Assembly: GCF_010669305.1 (NCBI RefSeq)
Contig: NZ_CP048649.1
Span: 372,001-436,000, forward strand
Length of the DNA stretch: 64,000 bases
Direction of reading: 5' to 3'
Source: Aminipila butyrica
Lineage (GTDB): Bacteria; Bacillota; Clostridia; Peptostreptococcales; Anaerovoracaceae
Shown: positions 45,653 to 54,357 of the stretch, one piece after another
Position numbering within the stretch: position 1 is the stretch's first letter
How the letters are laid out: every line of letters starts with the position of its first letter
Notes under the pieces: generated by a model
Database searches by the model: none
What the model saw: only the letters and a program-made list of their open reading frames with translations
Told to the model about the DNA's origin: nothing
Made by a program: the position numbers and the translations under genes

Positions 45653-45679
45653 AGACATCGCTAAAATTTTTGGTATAAT
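45652..45679 (+). promoter_or_regulatory. promoter P1 of the putative S-layer gene
   Basis: TAGACA (45652-45657), 16-base spacer, TATAAT (45674-45679) preceded by TGG. It would give a leader of about 260 bases. Confidence 0.7.
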
Positions 45680-45734
45680 AGCAATGTACCAAGAAATGCT
45701 TTAAAACTCTTGGGAAAGGGGTTGGTAGAACTGT

Positions 45735-45752
45735 CTGTTACAGTTTTGTTAC
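45735..45752 (+). promoter_or_regulatory. Pho-box-like direct repeat 2
   Basis: CTGTTAC-AGTT-TTGTTAC: the same 11-base period, 15 bases upstream of the second promoter's -35. Confidence 0.4.
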
Positions 45753-45767
45753 ATTTCGTCCCATAGG

Positions 45768-45797
45768 TTGACGAAGGCAATTCGCACAGGGTATAAT
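45768..45797 (+). promoter_or_regulatory. promoter P2 of the putative S-layer gene
   Basis: TTGACG (45768-45773), 18-base spacer, TATAAT (45792-45797). Close to the vegetative consensus. Confidence 0.75.
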
Positions 45798-45861
45798 TCA
45801 CTATGATAGGTTATGAGCGGAGGTATCTCTAAATCATATCCCATTCAACATGTCAAATTAT

Positions 45862-45916
45862 CTTCGGAAGGGGAAGGTGGTTTGCTCACAATAAAAAAAC
45901 GAAAACCCCTTCGAAG
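45862..45916 (+). promoter_or_regulatory. 5' UTR stem-loop of the putative S-layer gene
   Basis: CTTCGGAAGGGG (45862-45873) pairs with CCCCTTCGAAG (45906-45916) with one bulge. It ends 10 bases before AAGGAGG. A stable stem just upstream of an open ribosome site is typical of long-lived S-layer mRNAs; that role is inferred. Confidence 0.55.
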
Positions 45917-45943
45917 AACTATTCTAAAGGAGGAATATTAGAA

Positions 45944-48460
45944 ATGAAGAAAGTACTTTCATTTGTGCTAATTTTAGCACTGGTACTGTCCAGTTTCTCT
46001 ATGGCTTTCGCAGGAACTTCCACAGAGCTTAAGGAATTAAGCGATATCTCTGGAAATGCTAACGAAGAAGCTATTGAAGTAAACTATGATTTAGGAATCG
46101 TAACTGGTAATCCAGACGGTACCTTCCAGCCAGAGAAGGCTGTAACCAGAGCAGAGTTTGCTGCTATGATTACAAGAGCTTTGGCTATTCCTGACAGTGC
46201 ACTTGCTGCTTATGCAACATCAAGCTTCAAGGACACTACTGGATACACTTGGGCAGTGCCTTACTTAGCATTTACCAACTCCAAGGGTATCATGCTGGGT
46301 GACGGAGCTGGTAACGCTATGCCAGGAAAGACTATCACTGTAAATGAAGCTGTAACAATGGCCCTGAGAGCTATTGGTTACACTGCAAACAGTGCTGAGT
46401 TAACTGGTGTTTGGCCATCTAACTATGTAACAAAGGCTCAGGAATTAAAGCTGTATGACGATGTAGCAAAAGATGCTACTGGCGTTGACAAGGCTAATGC
46501 TGCTCAGGTTATCTACAATGTGTTAGGCGTACAGAAAGTCGCTGTAAACTCAGATGGTAAGACTGAAAAGCTTTGGGATAAGACTCCAGTAGTTGGTTCC
46601 AGCGATCCTGCTAAAGAGGCAGGAACTCCTACAACTCTGTTATCTTCCGGTTTAAACTGTGAAGGATCCCTGGGTGTTGTAGGTGCTGATGTTGATTATG
46701 ATGATTCATTAATTAACATTGCTAAGCACATTGGTAAGTATGGTACAATCTACAAGAACGATGACAAAGAAATCGTAGCATTTATTGCTAAGGATTGCGA
46801 ACAGATTGTTGGTAGATTTACAGCTAACGATGAGTTTAAGACTACTGATGAAGAAAAAGACTACAATATTAAGGTTGAAGATGTTAATTTTGTAATCAAG
46901 AATGGTACAAAAACAGATAATGCTACTAGCATTTCTGCTATTGACAAGACTAAAGAATATGTTCTTAGCGGAGACATTTCTGGTAAGACTGTAAAGGAAA
47001 TCTATTCTGTTGTTGCTTGGAATGTAACTTATGCAGACCAGATTGAAGCTGATGACATCGCAGACATCAAGGATGACCAGAGCTTATTGAGTTCTGACTT
47101 TGCTCTTGACGACGATGACAACATTGACTTTACTCAGTTCCAGTTAGTTGGTGTTAAGAGCTTATCCGAGATTAAGGCTGACAACATCGTATACGTATAC
47201 GCTGACTCTTCTTCCGATAAGAACATCAGAAGAATTGAAGTAGGTACTCAGGTTGCTGAAGGTGTTGTTAAGAACTTCAAGAACGCTAAGGACGATGTAG
47301 CAACTAAGTTTGCTATTGGAGCTAACACTTACAAGAATGCTCTTGACGTTATCAATGACCTTCCAGAAGATGAAGATCGCGTTACTGCTGATGCCGTATC
47401 AGATGATGTAAAGGCATTCCTGGATGGCAGAGGCTATGTTTATAAGTTTGACAATGCAACTTCTGCTAACAACTATGCTGTAGTTGAGAAGGTAGCTTCA
47501 ACTATCGATGATCAGGCGAAGTTAATGCTTGCTGATGGAACAGAAAAGACATTCACATTTGATCTTGATGATCCATTCTCAACTATTACTCACGCATCTG
47601 TAATTGGATATGGTTTAGACAAGAGTGGTCAGGTTACAGAAGTTAACACAAATGCTGCTGTTTCAACGAACACTACTTTAGACAGCATCAGTGTTGTTAA
47701 GTGGAACGATGGTACAACAACAAGATCTGCTAAGATTGACAAGGATGTAGTCGTATTCACTTATGAAGGTACACCAGGAACTAATGATTCATCTAAGGAT
47801 TATGACGTAACTACTATCGACAAGGTTGACACTACTGAAGACATTGGCAAGGTTGTTCTGTTATTTGATGATGGCGATGGCTTATCTGTAAAGACTAAGG
47901 TTGTTGCAATGATCGTTAGTGATGAACATGCTAAGGGCGGAGATTCTTCTTACGCTGTATTCAATGAAGTAAACCTTTCCTCTAATGACGATAACGACAA
48001 GGCTTGGGAAGTTGTTGGATATATTGATGGTAAGGGCCTGAAGAGCTTCACTGATGGTGACACTAACATCTTTAAGAACCGCGATGGCGCTAAGGAAACT
48101 GACAATCCGGCTTACGTTAAGGGTGTTGGTATCACAGCTAACCTATACAAAGTAAAGGTTGATGCGAAGGGTCTTATCACCAGAGCAGAGTTGATTACTG
48201 ACCAGCACGAAGGTAGTAGCGAAGCTAAAGATGTTCAGGTAGTAAAGAACATTAACGTTACATCTGTTGATGGTAAGAGATCTATCAATAATGGTGACTA
48301 TGCACTTTCTTCCAAGGTTATCATTTATCAGGTAACTGATGATAAGGAATACAAGAATGGTTCCATTAAGAAGGGCGATTGCGTTACTTTATATGAAGTA
48401 GATGACGATGAAGACGGTTATGACGTTGTAATTGTTGCTAGACCTTCAGATTTTGAATAA
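45944..48460 (+). CDS. putative major S-layer protein (SLH domains)
   Basis: 838 residues, AAGGAGG upstream. Signal peptide at 1-24 (SFSMAFAGT). Two SLH modules at about 25-190 (LGIVTGNPDGTFQPEKAVTR; KGIMLGDGAGNAMPGKTITV). The long C-terminal region (about 205-838) is acidic, strand-rich and without recognised domains, as in crystalline S-layer arrays. Codon choice is strongly biased (GCT/GCA for Ala, AGA for Arg, GGT for Gly), unlike neighbouring genes that use CGG, GCC and GGC freely; this marks very high expression. Two promoters and a leader stem support this. Strong hairpin terminator at the end. Confidence 0.85.
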   Translation: MKKVLSFVLILALVLSSFSMAFAGTSTELKELSDISGNANEEAIEVNYDLGIVTGNPDGTFQPEKAVTRAEFAAMITRALAIPDSALAAYATSSFKDTTGYTWAVPYLAFTNSKGIMLGDGAGNAMPGKTITVNEAVTMALRAIGYTANSAELTGVWPSNYVTKAQELKLYDDVAKDATGVDKANAAQVIYNVLGVQKVAVNSDGKTEKLWDKTPVVGSSDPAKEAGTPTTLLSSGLNCEGSLGVVGADVDYDDSLINIAKHIGKYGTIYKNDDKEIVAFIAKDCEQIVGRFTANDEFKTTDEEKDYNIKVEDVNFVIKNGTKTDNATSISAIDKTKEYVLSGDISGKTVKEIYSVVAWNVTYADQIEADDIADIKDDQSLLSSDFALDDDDNIDFTQFQLVGVKSLSEIKADNIVYVYADSSSDKNIRRIEVGTQVAEGVVKNFKNAKDDVATKFAIGANTYKNALDVINDLPEDEDRVTADAVSDDVKAFLDGRGYVYKFDNATSANNYAVVEKVASTIDDQAKLMLADGTEKTFTFDLDDPFSTITHASVIGYGLDKSGQVTEVNTNAAVSTNTTLDSISVVKWNDGTTTRSAKIDKDVVVFTYEGTPGTNDSSKDYDVTTIDKVDTTEDIGKVVLLFDDGDGLSVKTKVVAMIVSDEHAKGGDSSYAVFNEVNLSSNDDNDKAWEVVGYIDGKGLKSFTDGDTNIFKNRDGAKETDNPAYVKGVGITANLYKVKVDAKGLITRAELITDQHEGSSEAKDVQVVKNINVTSVDGKRSINNGDYALSSKVIIYQVTDDKEYKNGSIKKGDCVTLYEVDDDEDGYDVVIVARPSDFE

Positions 48461-48482
48461 GATTCTAAATCAATAATATTTC

Positions 48483-48510
48483 AAAAGACGAGCGAAAGCT
48501 CGTCTTTTGT
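48483..48510 (+). terminator. rho-independent terminator of the putative S-layer gene
   Basis: Perfect 11-base arms AAAAGACGAGC and GCTCGTCTTTT closed by a GAAA tetraloop. Confidence 0.92.
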
Positions 48511-48675
48511 TTTAGATTTATAGTATTAATATTCATAATAGAAGTTCAGGCAGATTCCGAAACAGACCATTATATATGGTAAATACCACTAAAAGAGAGG
48601 CTACATAAAATTAGTGGATTTAATTCTGTCTTCTGACAAACTATGCTTTGATTGTTCTAGTATTTTACAGTTGCT

Positions 48676-49695
48676 TTATTCCTTAAAGCCAAATAACATA
48701 TGTTGAATTCCTTCCTTTAACCCGTATTTAGGTTGCCAGCCTAATTGCTCTAGTTTTTGGGTGTCTAATACACACCTTTGCGTTTTAAGAAATATGACAT
48801 TGGAGGGAGCTGATCTCGGCTCATAACGGAGAGTTACGCCGCCAATATCCGCAAGAGCTTGTGCATATTCTTTTAACGTAACAATGCTTTTTTCATTTCC
48901 AATATTATAGACTTCACCACTGTCACCTAGGAGGGCAGCATAGAGCATACCAGAGATACAATCGCTTATATAGCAATAGGAACGGACTTGTGTTCCTTCA
49001 CTGTACATGGGGATATCTTCATGACGAAGAACCTGTCTAAGAAAATATACATCAGCTCGTGTATTTGAATCAAGAATATCTTTTCCATAAATAAAAGCGG
49101 GCCGTACAATCACAACATCGGAGTTATATTGTTTTTTAAAACTCATACAAAGAGTTTCAGAAGCTCGTTTGCTTTCTGGGTAGCAAGATCGGAATTTTGT
49201 GTAATCGACTTGTCCAGGCATTTCTTCACTGAATTTTTCTACTCCATTTAGATTTTCTCCATATACCTCGGAGCTTGATATAAATATTAATCGGGAATTG
49301 GAATATTGTGCAGCATATTGCAGTAAATTCAGCGTACCGAGAAAATTTGACTTCATCACATCCACGGGAACGGAGTTAAAGGCCTCGGGGTCTGCTGAGC
49401 TTGCTCCATGAAAAATATATTGAAAATGAATATCAAGATCTAATGGACTAGAAACATCTTGGATAATTAAATGAAAATGGTCTATAGCTTTATATGCCCC
49501 AAAACGTTGGGCAGCTTTTTCGGCATTTCTGCACAAAACATATATATTTAAATCTAAAGAAAGTTTGCTGTTTAGCTCCATTAATGCATCGGCAAAGCTG
49601 GAAACAATTAATCCATTTCCGCCCGTCAATAGGATGTTTGCATGCTGCAGTTTTTTCCAGGGCAGTTTTAAGCTAAGTAATTCTGTATATTTCAT
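48676..49695 (-). CDS. NAD-dependent epimerase/dehydratase (copy 1)
   Basis: 339 residues, GGAG 12 bases before the ATG. Extended SDR fold: N-terminal NILLTGGNGLIVSSF (NAD loop), FHGASSADPEAF, FISSSEVYGE, and active YPESKRASE (Tyr and Lys of the YxxxK motif). Acts on a nucleotide sugar or polyol. It lies 18 bases downstream of the broken ispD-like gene on the same strand and is homologous to the epimerase at 53284. It remains intact although its partner is decayed. An intact ispD-like gene elsewhere may supply its substrate. Confidence 0.85.
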   Translation of the reverse strand: MKYTELLSLKLPWKKLQHANILLTGGNGLIVSSFADALMELNSKLSLDLNIYVLCRNAEKAAQRFGAYKAIDHFHLIIQDVSSPLDLDIHFQYIFHGASSADPEAFNSVPVDVMKSNFLGTLNLLQYAAQYSNSRLIFISSSEVYGENLNGVEKFSEEMPGQVDYTKFRSCYPESKRASETLCMSFKKQYNSDVVIVRPAFIYGKDILDSNTRADVYFLRQVLRHEDIPMYSEGTQVRSYCYISDCISGMLYAALLGDSGEVYNIGNEKSIVTLKEYAQALADIGGVTLRYEPRSAPSNVIFLKTQRCVLDTQKLEQLGWQPKYGLKEGIQHMLFGFKE

Positions 49696-49713
49696 TCTAT
49701 TTTATTTCTCCAA

Positions 49714-50311
49714 TCATATATTGTTGATACTCTTATTTCTAAGATTTAAAAGAGACTCACATAAGATGATATCCTCTTGTGTAGTCAATCTAATATTTAC
49801 TTCCGAGCCTTGTGCAAAGTGAACCTTTTTATTTAATTCAAACATAAGTGTATTTGTTGCACCAAGAGATAATAATTGTTCTTCACTCGCCATATGAAAT
49901 AATTCGTTAAGCAAGTTCATTTTATAAGCATCAGGAGTTTGTATGCGATAAAGGGTTTTGCGGTCTAGAAATTGTGAGGATTACATGCCAACGCCATCCG
50001 TTACCATGACTTCATCTGCGCATGGAACGGCTGCAACTGCAGAATCGTATACTTTGCTTTGTGCAATAACATCAGAAATGATGTCTGCGATCACTAAGGG
50101 CCTGTTTCCATCATGAATTAAGATGGTATCATCCGGAGCACAATATTCTTTAAGCTCCTGTATGCCCGCTTGAATAGATTTTAAAGAAGTTTCACCGCCA
50201 TTGACGATTCTTGTTAATTTGGTAATACCAAATTTTTTTGCATATGATCTCAAGATTTCATGCCAGCATTCATGAACCGATGCCGCTGGCTTTGATTAAC
50301 GCAATATTCAT
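49714..50311 (-). pseudogene. decayed IspD-family cytidylyltransferase
   Basis: Reading from the ATG at 50311: MNIALIKASGIG is clearly the IspD N-terminus, then the frame is lost. Homology resumes one frame over at about 50270 (CWHEILRSYAKKFGITKL), so about 45 codons covering GSGxRM...KQFL are deleted. It continues through LIHDGNRPLV to a TAA at 49981-49983, then resumes in frame (KTLYRIQTPDAYKMNLLNE) to the normal end at 49714. The intact paralog at 52192 gives the alignment (VHDGIRPLV, AYQFDKILWAYEK, KNIKLTTKEDLEL). The nucleotide-binding loop is gone, so it cannot be active. Confidence 0.9.
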
Positions 50312-50610
50312 GGGTTACATCTCCCTTTCCTTTGTTTTAAATATGGATAGTTACGTTCTAAAATGTATAAAATATCCACTGCATGATAAAAATATATCAT
50401 CCTATCCCATTTTTCTCTATATCTCAGGTTATCCTATTTTATTTTGATGAGCAATTGCCGAATATTCCGTAAATGCTGAAAAGGTGGTTTGCCTTGTATC
50501 CGCTGTAATTTAAGGTTATAATAAGCTTAGCGGTTAGAACGGTGTAGCCTTAAGGACATATACCGTGTGAAATGCTGATAAAAATGAATTTTAAGGGAAA
50601 AGGGACAGCA
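50312..50610. other. 299-bp divergent intergenic region
   Basis: Very AT-rich near 50330-50440. The plus-strand promoter at 50494 serves the flippase gene. No promoter for the minus pseudogene can be named with confidence. No RNA gene seen. Confidence 0.4.
50494..50522 (+). promoter_or_regulatory. promoter of the flippase/cytidylyltransferase genes
   Basis: TTGTAT (50494-50499), 17-base spacer ending AGGT, TATAAT (50517-50522). Nearly identical to the promoter at 56791. Confidence 0.75.
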
Positions 50611-52119
50611 ATGAAAGAAAATATGATAAAAACAGCGGCTGTGATGTCTGTGCTGACCTTGGGATCTCAATGCTTTGGATTTGTTCGAGAACTGGTGATG
50701 GCAAATTATTTTGGGACCAGTTATATTGTAGATGCTTTTGCCATGTCTACTACTATTTTAAACTTGCTTTTCGGTGGTTTGATTATGTCTATTACAGCTG
50801 CATATATGCCCTTGTATTCCAAAGTAGTGGCGCAAAAAGGACAAGAGGCGGGTGAGGTTTTAACATCACAGGTTATTAACTTACTTTTGATAATAACAAT
50901 CGGAATATCTTTTGTAGGCATTTTATTTTCTGATCAAATTATAAACGTTTGTGCTAGTGGATTTACAGGTGAGACGGCCAGATTGGCTAGTTACTATACA
51001 AAAATTATCTTTTCATACATTATTTTTTCTTCTATAACAGGTATTTTGGAGCCATACCTACAGTATCGAGGCGTTTTTATTCCGCAGATTATCAGTGGAT
51101 ATTTTATTAGCATTGCTAGTGCTATTGCCATTGTTATTAGTGCATATACCTCATACTATTACATTGCCTATGGTATTCTAATCGGAAACCTATTACGTTT
51201 TATCTGTATATTTGCGGTGGCTAAGAAAAAGGGATATCGACATAGACATGCTTTTTCATTAAAAGGAGAAGCCAATGGAGTAATCTCGTTAGCGCTCCCT
51301 ATTTTTCTAGGAAGTTCAGTTGACTCAATCAGTAAGTTTATAGACCGGACGTTAGCTTCACATTTACGAGAAGGAAGCATTGCGGCATTGAATTATGCTA
51401 ACTTGATTGACAGTATGATTATTATTGTGACAATAACGGTGATTTCTACGATTATTTATCCAAAGCTGACACAGGCTCATGCGACTCACGATAAGACAAG
51501 CTTTAATAGTTTAGTAGGATTAGGTTCTAGTTTGGTAATGATGATTGCGGTTCCTTGCTCGTTAGGGGCCATGTTGTATAGTCAGCAAATTATTCATATT
51601 GTGTATGAGCGAGGGGCTTTTAATGCTGGAGCCACGGCAATGACATCAGGAGCTTTTTTTTATTATTCGTTGGGACTTATTTTCATTGCAATGAGTCAGT
51701 TTTTGACGAAAGTATATTATGCTATGCATAATATGAAAGTCCCGATGATTTTTGGTATTATAAGTGTTGGTTTTAATATTGTGTTAAATTTTTTATTGAT
51801 TGATCCGATGAAACATGAAGGGCTAGCCCTAGCCTCTAGTTTGGCGTCTGGGTTTAATGTGTGCTTGCTACTTTTTTACATGAAATATAAATATAGGGAT
51901 ATAGTGATTTTTGCTTCAAAAAAGAAGCTAGCTTGTATACTTTTTTCCGCAGGACTAGCTGTGGCTTTCTCTTATGGACTGTATGGATTTATCTCGGCTG
52001 CTGTACAGGCAGAATTCATTAAGATGATGTTGGTTGTGTTATTTGCATCGGGGGTATATCTGGTATTGCTAAAACTTTTTAAAGTAGAAGAAGCAGATTT
52101 AATTAAAATGCTGCGTTAA
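50611..52119 (+). CDS. MurJ/MviN-type lipid-linked glycan flippase
   Basis: 502 residues; ATG at 50611 after AAAAGGGA. About fourteen membrane helices. The N-terminus (LTLGSQCFGFVRELVMANYF GTS split across the start) and GSSVDSISKFIDRTLASHL fit the MurJ branch of the MOP superfamily rather than Wzx. It moves lipid-linked oligosaccharide or lipid II across the membrane. Its place in a glycan locus suggests it exports the local glycan; MurJ for peptidoglycan is then probably elsewhere. Confidence 0.88.
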   Translation: MKENMIKTAAVMSVLTLGSQCFGFVRELVMANYFGTSYIVDAFAMSTTILNLLFGGLIMSITAAYMPLYSKVVAQKGQEAGEVLTSQVINLLLIITIGISFVGILFSDQIINVCASGFTGETARLASYYTKIIFSYIIFSSITGILEPYLQYRGVFIPQIISGYFISIASAIAIVISAYTSYYYIAYGILIGNLLRFICIFAVAKKKGYRHRHAFSLKGEANGVISLALPIFLGSSVDSISKFIDRTLASHLREGSIAALNYANLIDSMIIIVTITVISTIIYPKLTQAHATHDKTSFNSLVGLGSSLVMMIAVPCSLGAMLYSQQIIHIVYERGAFNAGATAMTSGAFFYYSLGLIFIAMSQFLTKVYYAMHNMKVPMIFGIISVGFNIVLNFLLIDPMKHEGLALASSLASGFNVCLLLFYMKYKYRDIVIFASKKKLACILFSAGLAVAFSYGLYGFISAAVQAEFIKMMLVVLFASGVYLVLLKLFKVEEADLIKMLR

Positions 52120-52191
52120 TTAGGGTAAATCCCGAAGAAAGCCTTAATAGTGTTCTCTATTAAGTAAGCCAAATATATTAAAGGAGTAAAT

Positions 52192-52917
52192 TTGAAAGAT
52201 ATGAATATTGCGGTAATAATTGCGGGGGGCAGCGGCCAACGGATGAACCAGGATATCCCAAAACAATTTTTAAATGTCTACGACAAGCCGGTATTGATAT
52301 ATACGCTAGAAGCGTTCGAAAAGCATCCAGAGATTGATGCCATAGAAGTTGTATGTCTAGATGGGTGGCATGAAATTTTATATGCATATGCAAAGCAATT
52401 TAATATTACAAAATTAAAGTGGGTAATATCTGGCGGCAATACAGCTCAGGAGTCCATAAGAAATGGAGTCTTTCACCTTAAGAATACTTGCTCAGATTGC
52501 GACATTGTTATTGTGCACGACGGGATTCGCCCATTGGTGGATGACTTTGTTTTATCCGATATTATCGTTAAAGCGAAACAATATGGGAATGCAGTAACCT
52601 CATTGCCATATACAGAGCAAATATTTATTACCGAAGATGCGATTACAACGAAGGAATATATACCTAGGGATAGTTTGAGACGAGTTTCTACTCCCCAAGC
52701 ATATCAGTTTGATAAAATTTTATGGGCATATGAAAAAGCTTTTAATGAAAATATTGGAATTGAAGCATCAACATACGCCAATACATTAATGGTAGATTTA
52801 GGTGAGATTCTTCATTTCGCAGCAGGTTCAGAAAAAAATATCAAGCTTACGACTAAAGAGGATTTAGAGCTTTTTAAAACCTACATAAAGATGGAAAAGG
52901 ATACTTGGTTAAAGTAG
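52192..52917 (+). CDS. IspD/TarI-type cytidylyltransferase
   Basis: 241 residues, TTG start 5 bases after AAGGAG; the ATG at 52201 is too distant. Nucleotidyltransferase signature AGGSGQRMNQDIPKQFLNVY at about 12-31, VHDGIRPLVDDFVLSD, RVSTPQAYQFDKIL. The family makes CDP-methylerythritol (IspD) or CDP-ribitol (TarI). Its linkage with an epimerase and a CDP-glycerol-type transferase makes a CDP-polyol or CDP-sugar more likely than isoprenoid synthesis. A decayed paralog is at 49714-50311. Confidence 0.88.
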   Translation: MKDMNIAVIIAGGSGQRMNQDIPKQFLNVYDKPVLIYTLEAFEKHPEIDAIEVVCLDGWHEILYAYAKQFNITKLKWVISGGNTAQESIRNGVFHLKNTCSDCDIVIVHDGIRPLVDDFVLSDIIVKAKQYGNAVTSLPYTEQIFITEDAITTKEYIPRDSLRRVSTPQAYQFDKILWAYEKAFNENIGIEASTYANTLMVDLGEILHFAAGSEKNIKLTTKEDLELFKTYIKMEKDTWLK

Positions 52918-53283
52918 GTAAAAGTTTGAAACCAAAAGTAGTGAGCAACTAATAAAAAAGCGGATAGCAAATAAGCCATTTACAATTACCGAATAACATA
53001 AATTACTATTGCAAAACTGGGATTAAATAGTGACAGAAAGATCATCTATTATTGTGTATCCTCTTTTTTTAAAAGTTCCAGAGCCTGCGTCTTCGTTAAA
53101 ACCTTAGCTTCATTAACCGACTTATATAAATATGTGGGGTTGCCGCTATACAGCCCCATCAGGTTCTGTAGTATGCCAGCAGCTTACAAGAGGAGAATAA
53201 CACAAAAAGGAGCAAAAGGGCATGGGGATTGACAATGTTTCATAACCCAATCGATGCCTTTCGCAGAAAGGCGGATTATAAAT
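52918..53283. other. 366-bp region with a short gene-like remnant
   Basis: Minus strand 53183-53049 has an open stretch of 44 codons including MGLYSGNPTYLYKSVNEAKV and TKTQALELLKKEDTQ, with protein-like composition but no ribosome site and no recognised family. It looks like the C-terminal remnant of a lost gene. GGGGTTG/CAGCCCC (about 53136-53157) can pair. TTGACA at 53229 has no matching -10. Confidence 0.35.
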
Positions 53284-54354
53284 ATGGATATAATTAAGAG
53301 CCAAAAATATAAAAATTCTCTAGGTGGTATTAATCTGACTGAGTTAAGACAATTAGAGAACAAAACAATACTAGTTACCGGTGCTACAGGGATGATAGGA
53401 AGTTGCATCATTGATACACTTTCTAAACTTAATGAAAAAGGCTTTAATTTGAAAATAATAGCGACATCAAGAACTTTGGAGAAGTTAAACCAGCGTTTTA
53501 GTCCTTTATGCCATGATGATAGATTTATACCAATCATATTTGATGCCAGCGATAATAAGCAAAGCTTAAACCTTGATATGAATATTGATTATATTATTCA
53601 TGCTGCCAGTTACGCTGATCCGGTAAATTACGCACAATATCCCATTGAAACCATGTTGTCAAATATAATTGGAACTAAAAATTTGTTGGAGTATGGGGCA
53701 GAACATGGAGTAAAACGATTTTTGTTTATTTCATCCGGGGAATTTTATGGGCAGCCAGATGACAAGCTATCGGATTTCATAGAGAGTTACAATGGGCCTG
53801 TCGACTATTCTAGTGCTCGGGCATGCTACCCTTCTGGCAAAAGAGCCGCTGAGGCACTTTGTCAAAGCTATATAAGTCAAAAAAATATGGATTGTGTTAT
53901 TGCAAGGCCATGCCATATTTTCGGACCAACTATGTTAGAACATGACAGCAGAGCCATTTCACAATTTCTACAGAAATCTATAAGAAAAGAAGATATTCTT
54001 CTCAAAAGTGCAGGGAACATAGAACGCTCACATTGCTATGTAGTCGACTGTGTGAATGCTATACTGACGGTACTCGTTAAAGGAAGATGCGGAGAGGCCT
54101 ATAATATTTCTGATAAAAAATATCAAATGACGATTAGAGAATTTGCAGAAAAGATATGCCAGCTCACAAAGGTTGATTTGGTTTTTCAGAACGCATCTGA
54201 CCTTGAAACCAGAGGGTATTCAACAATTTCCCGTGCAGTACTAGATAATACAAAGTTAATCAATTTAGGTTGGAGACCATTGGAAAATGACGGAGTAAAG
54301 GACACGATAGATATTTTAGTGGAACAAAAATTAAACCATTTTTCAAGGAGGTAA
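53284..54354 (+). CDS. NAD-dependent epimerase/dehydratase (copy 2)
   Basis: 356 residues; ATG at 53284 with AAAGGCGGA upstream. Extended SDR: ILVTGATGMIGSCIIDTL NAD loop, IIHAASYADPVNYAQYP, LFISSGEFYGQPDD, CYPSGKRAAEAL (YxxxK). Homologous over its whole length to the protein at 48676, though diverged. Order cytidylyltransferase-epimerase is the same in both cassettes. Starts a tight gene series with the glycerophosphotransferase 3 bases downstream. Confidence 0.88.
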   Translation: MDIIKSQKYKNSLGGINLTELRQLENKTILVTGATGMIGSCIIDTLSKLNEKGFNLKIIATSRTLEKLNQRFSPLCHDDRFIPIIFDASDNKQSLNLDMNIDYIIHAASYADPVNYAQYPIETMLSNIIGTKNLLEYGAEHGVKRFLFISSGEFYGQPDDKLSDFIESYNGPVDYSSARACYPSGKRAAEALCQSYISQKNMDCVIARPCHIFGPTMLEHDSRAISQFLQKSIRKEDILLKSAGNIERSHCYVVDCVNAILTVLVKGRCGEAYNISDKKYQMTIREFAEKICQLTKVDLVFQNASDLETRGYSTISRAVLDNTKLINLGWRPLENDGVKDTIDILVEQKLNHFSRR

Positions 54355-54357
54355 GCA

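Noticed and set aside
48570..48650. Terminator for the minus epimerase (CCACTAA/TTAGTGG)
   Set aside because: Short 7-bp stem with a large loop and no T run.
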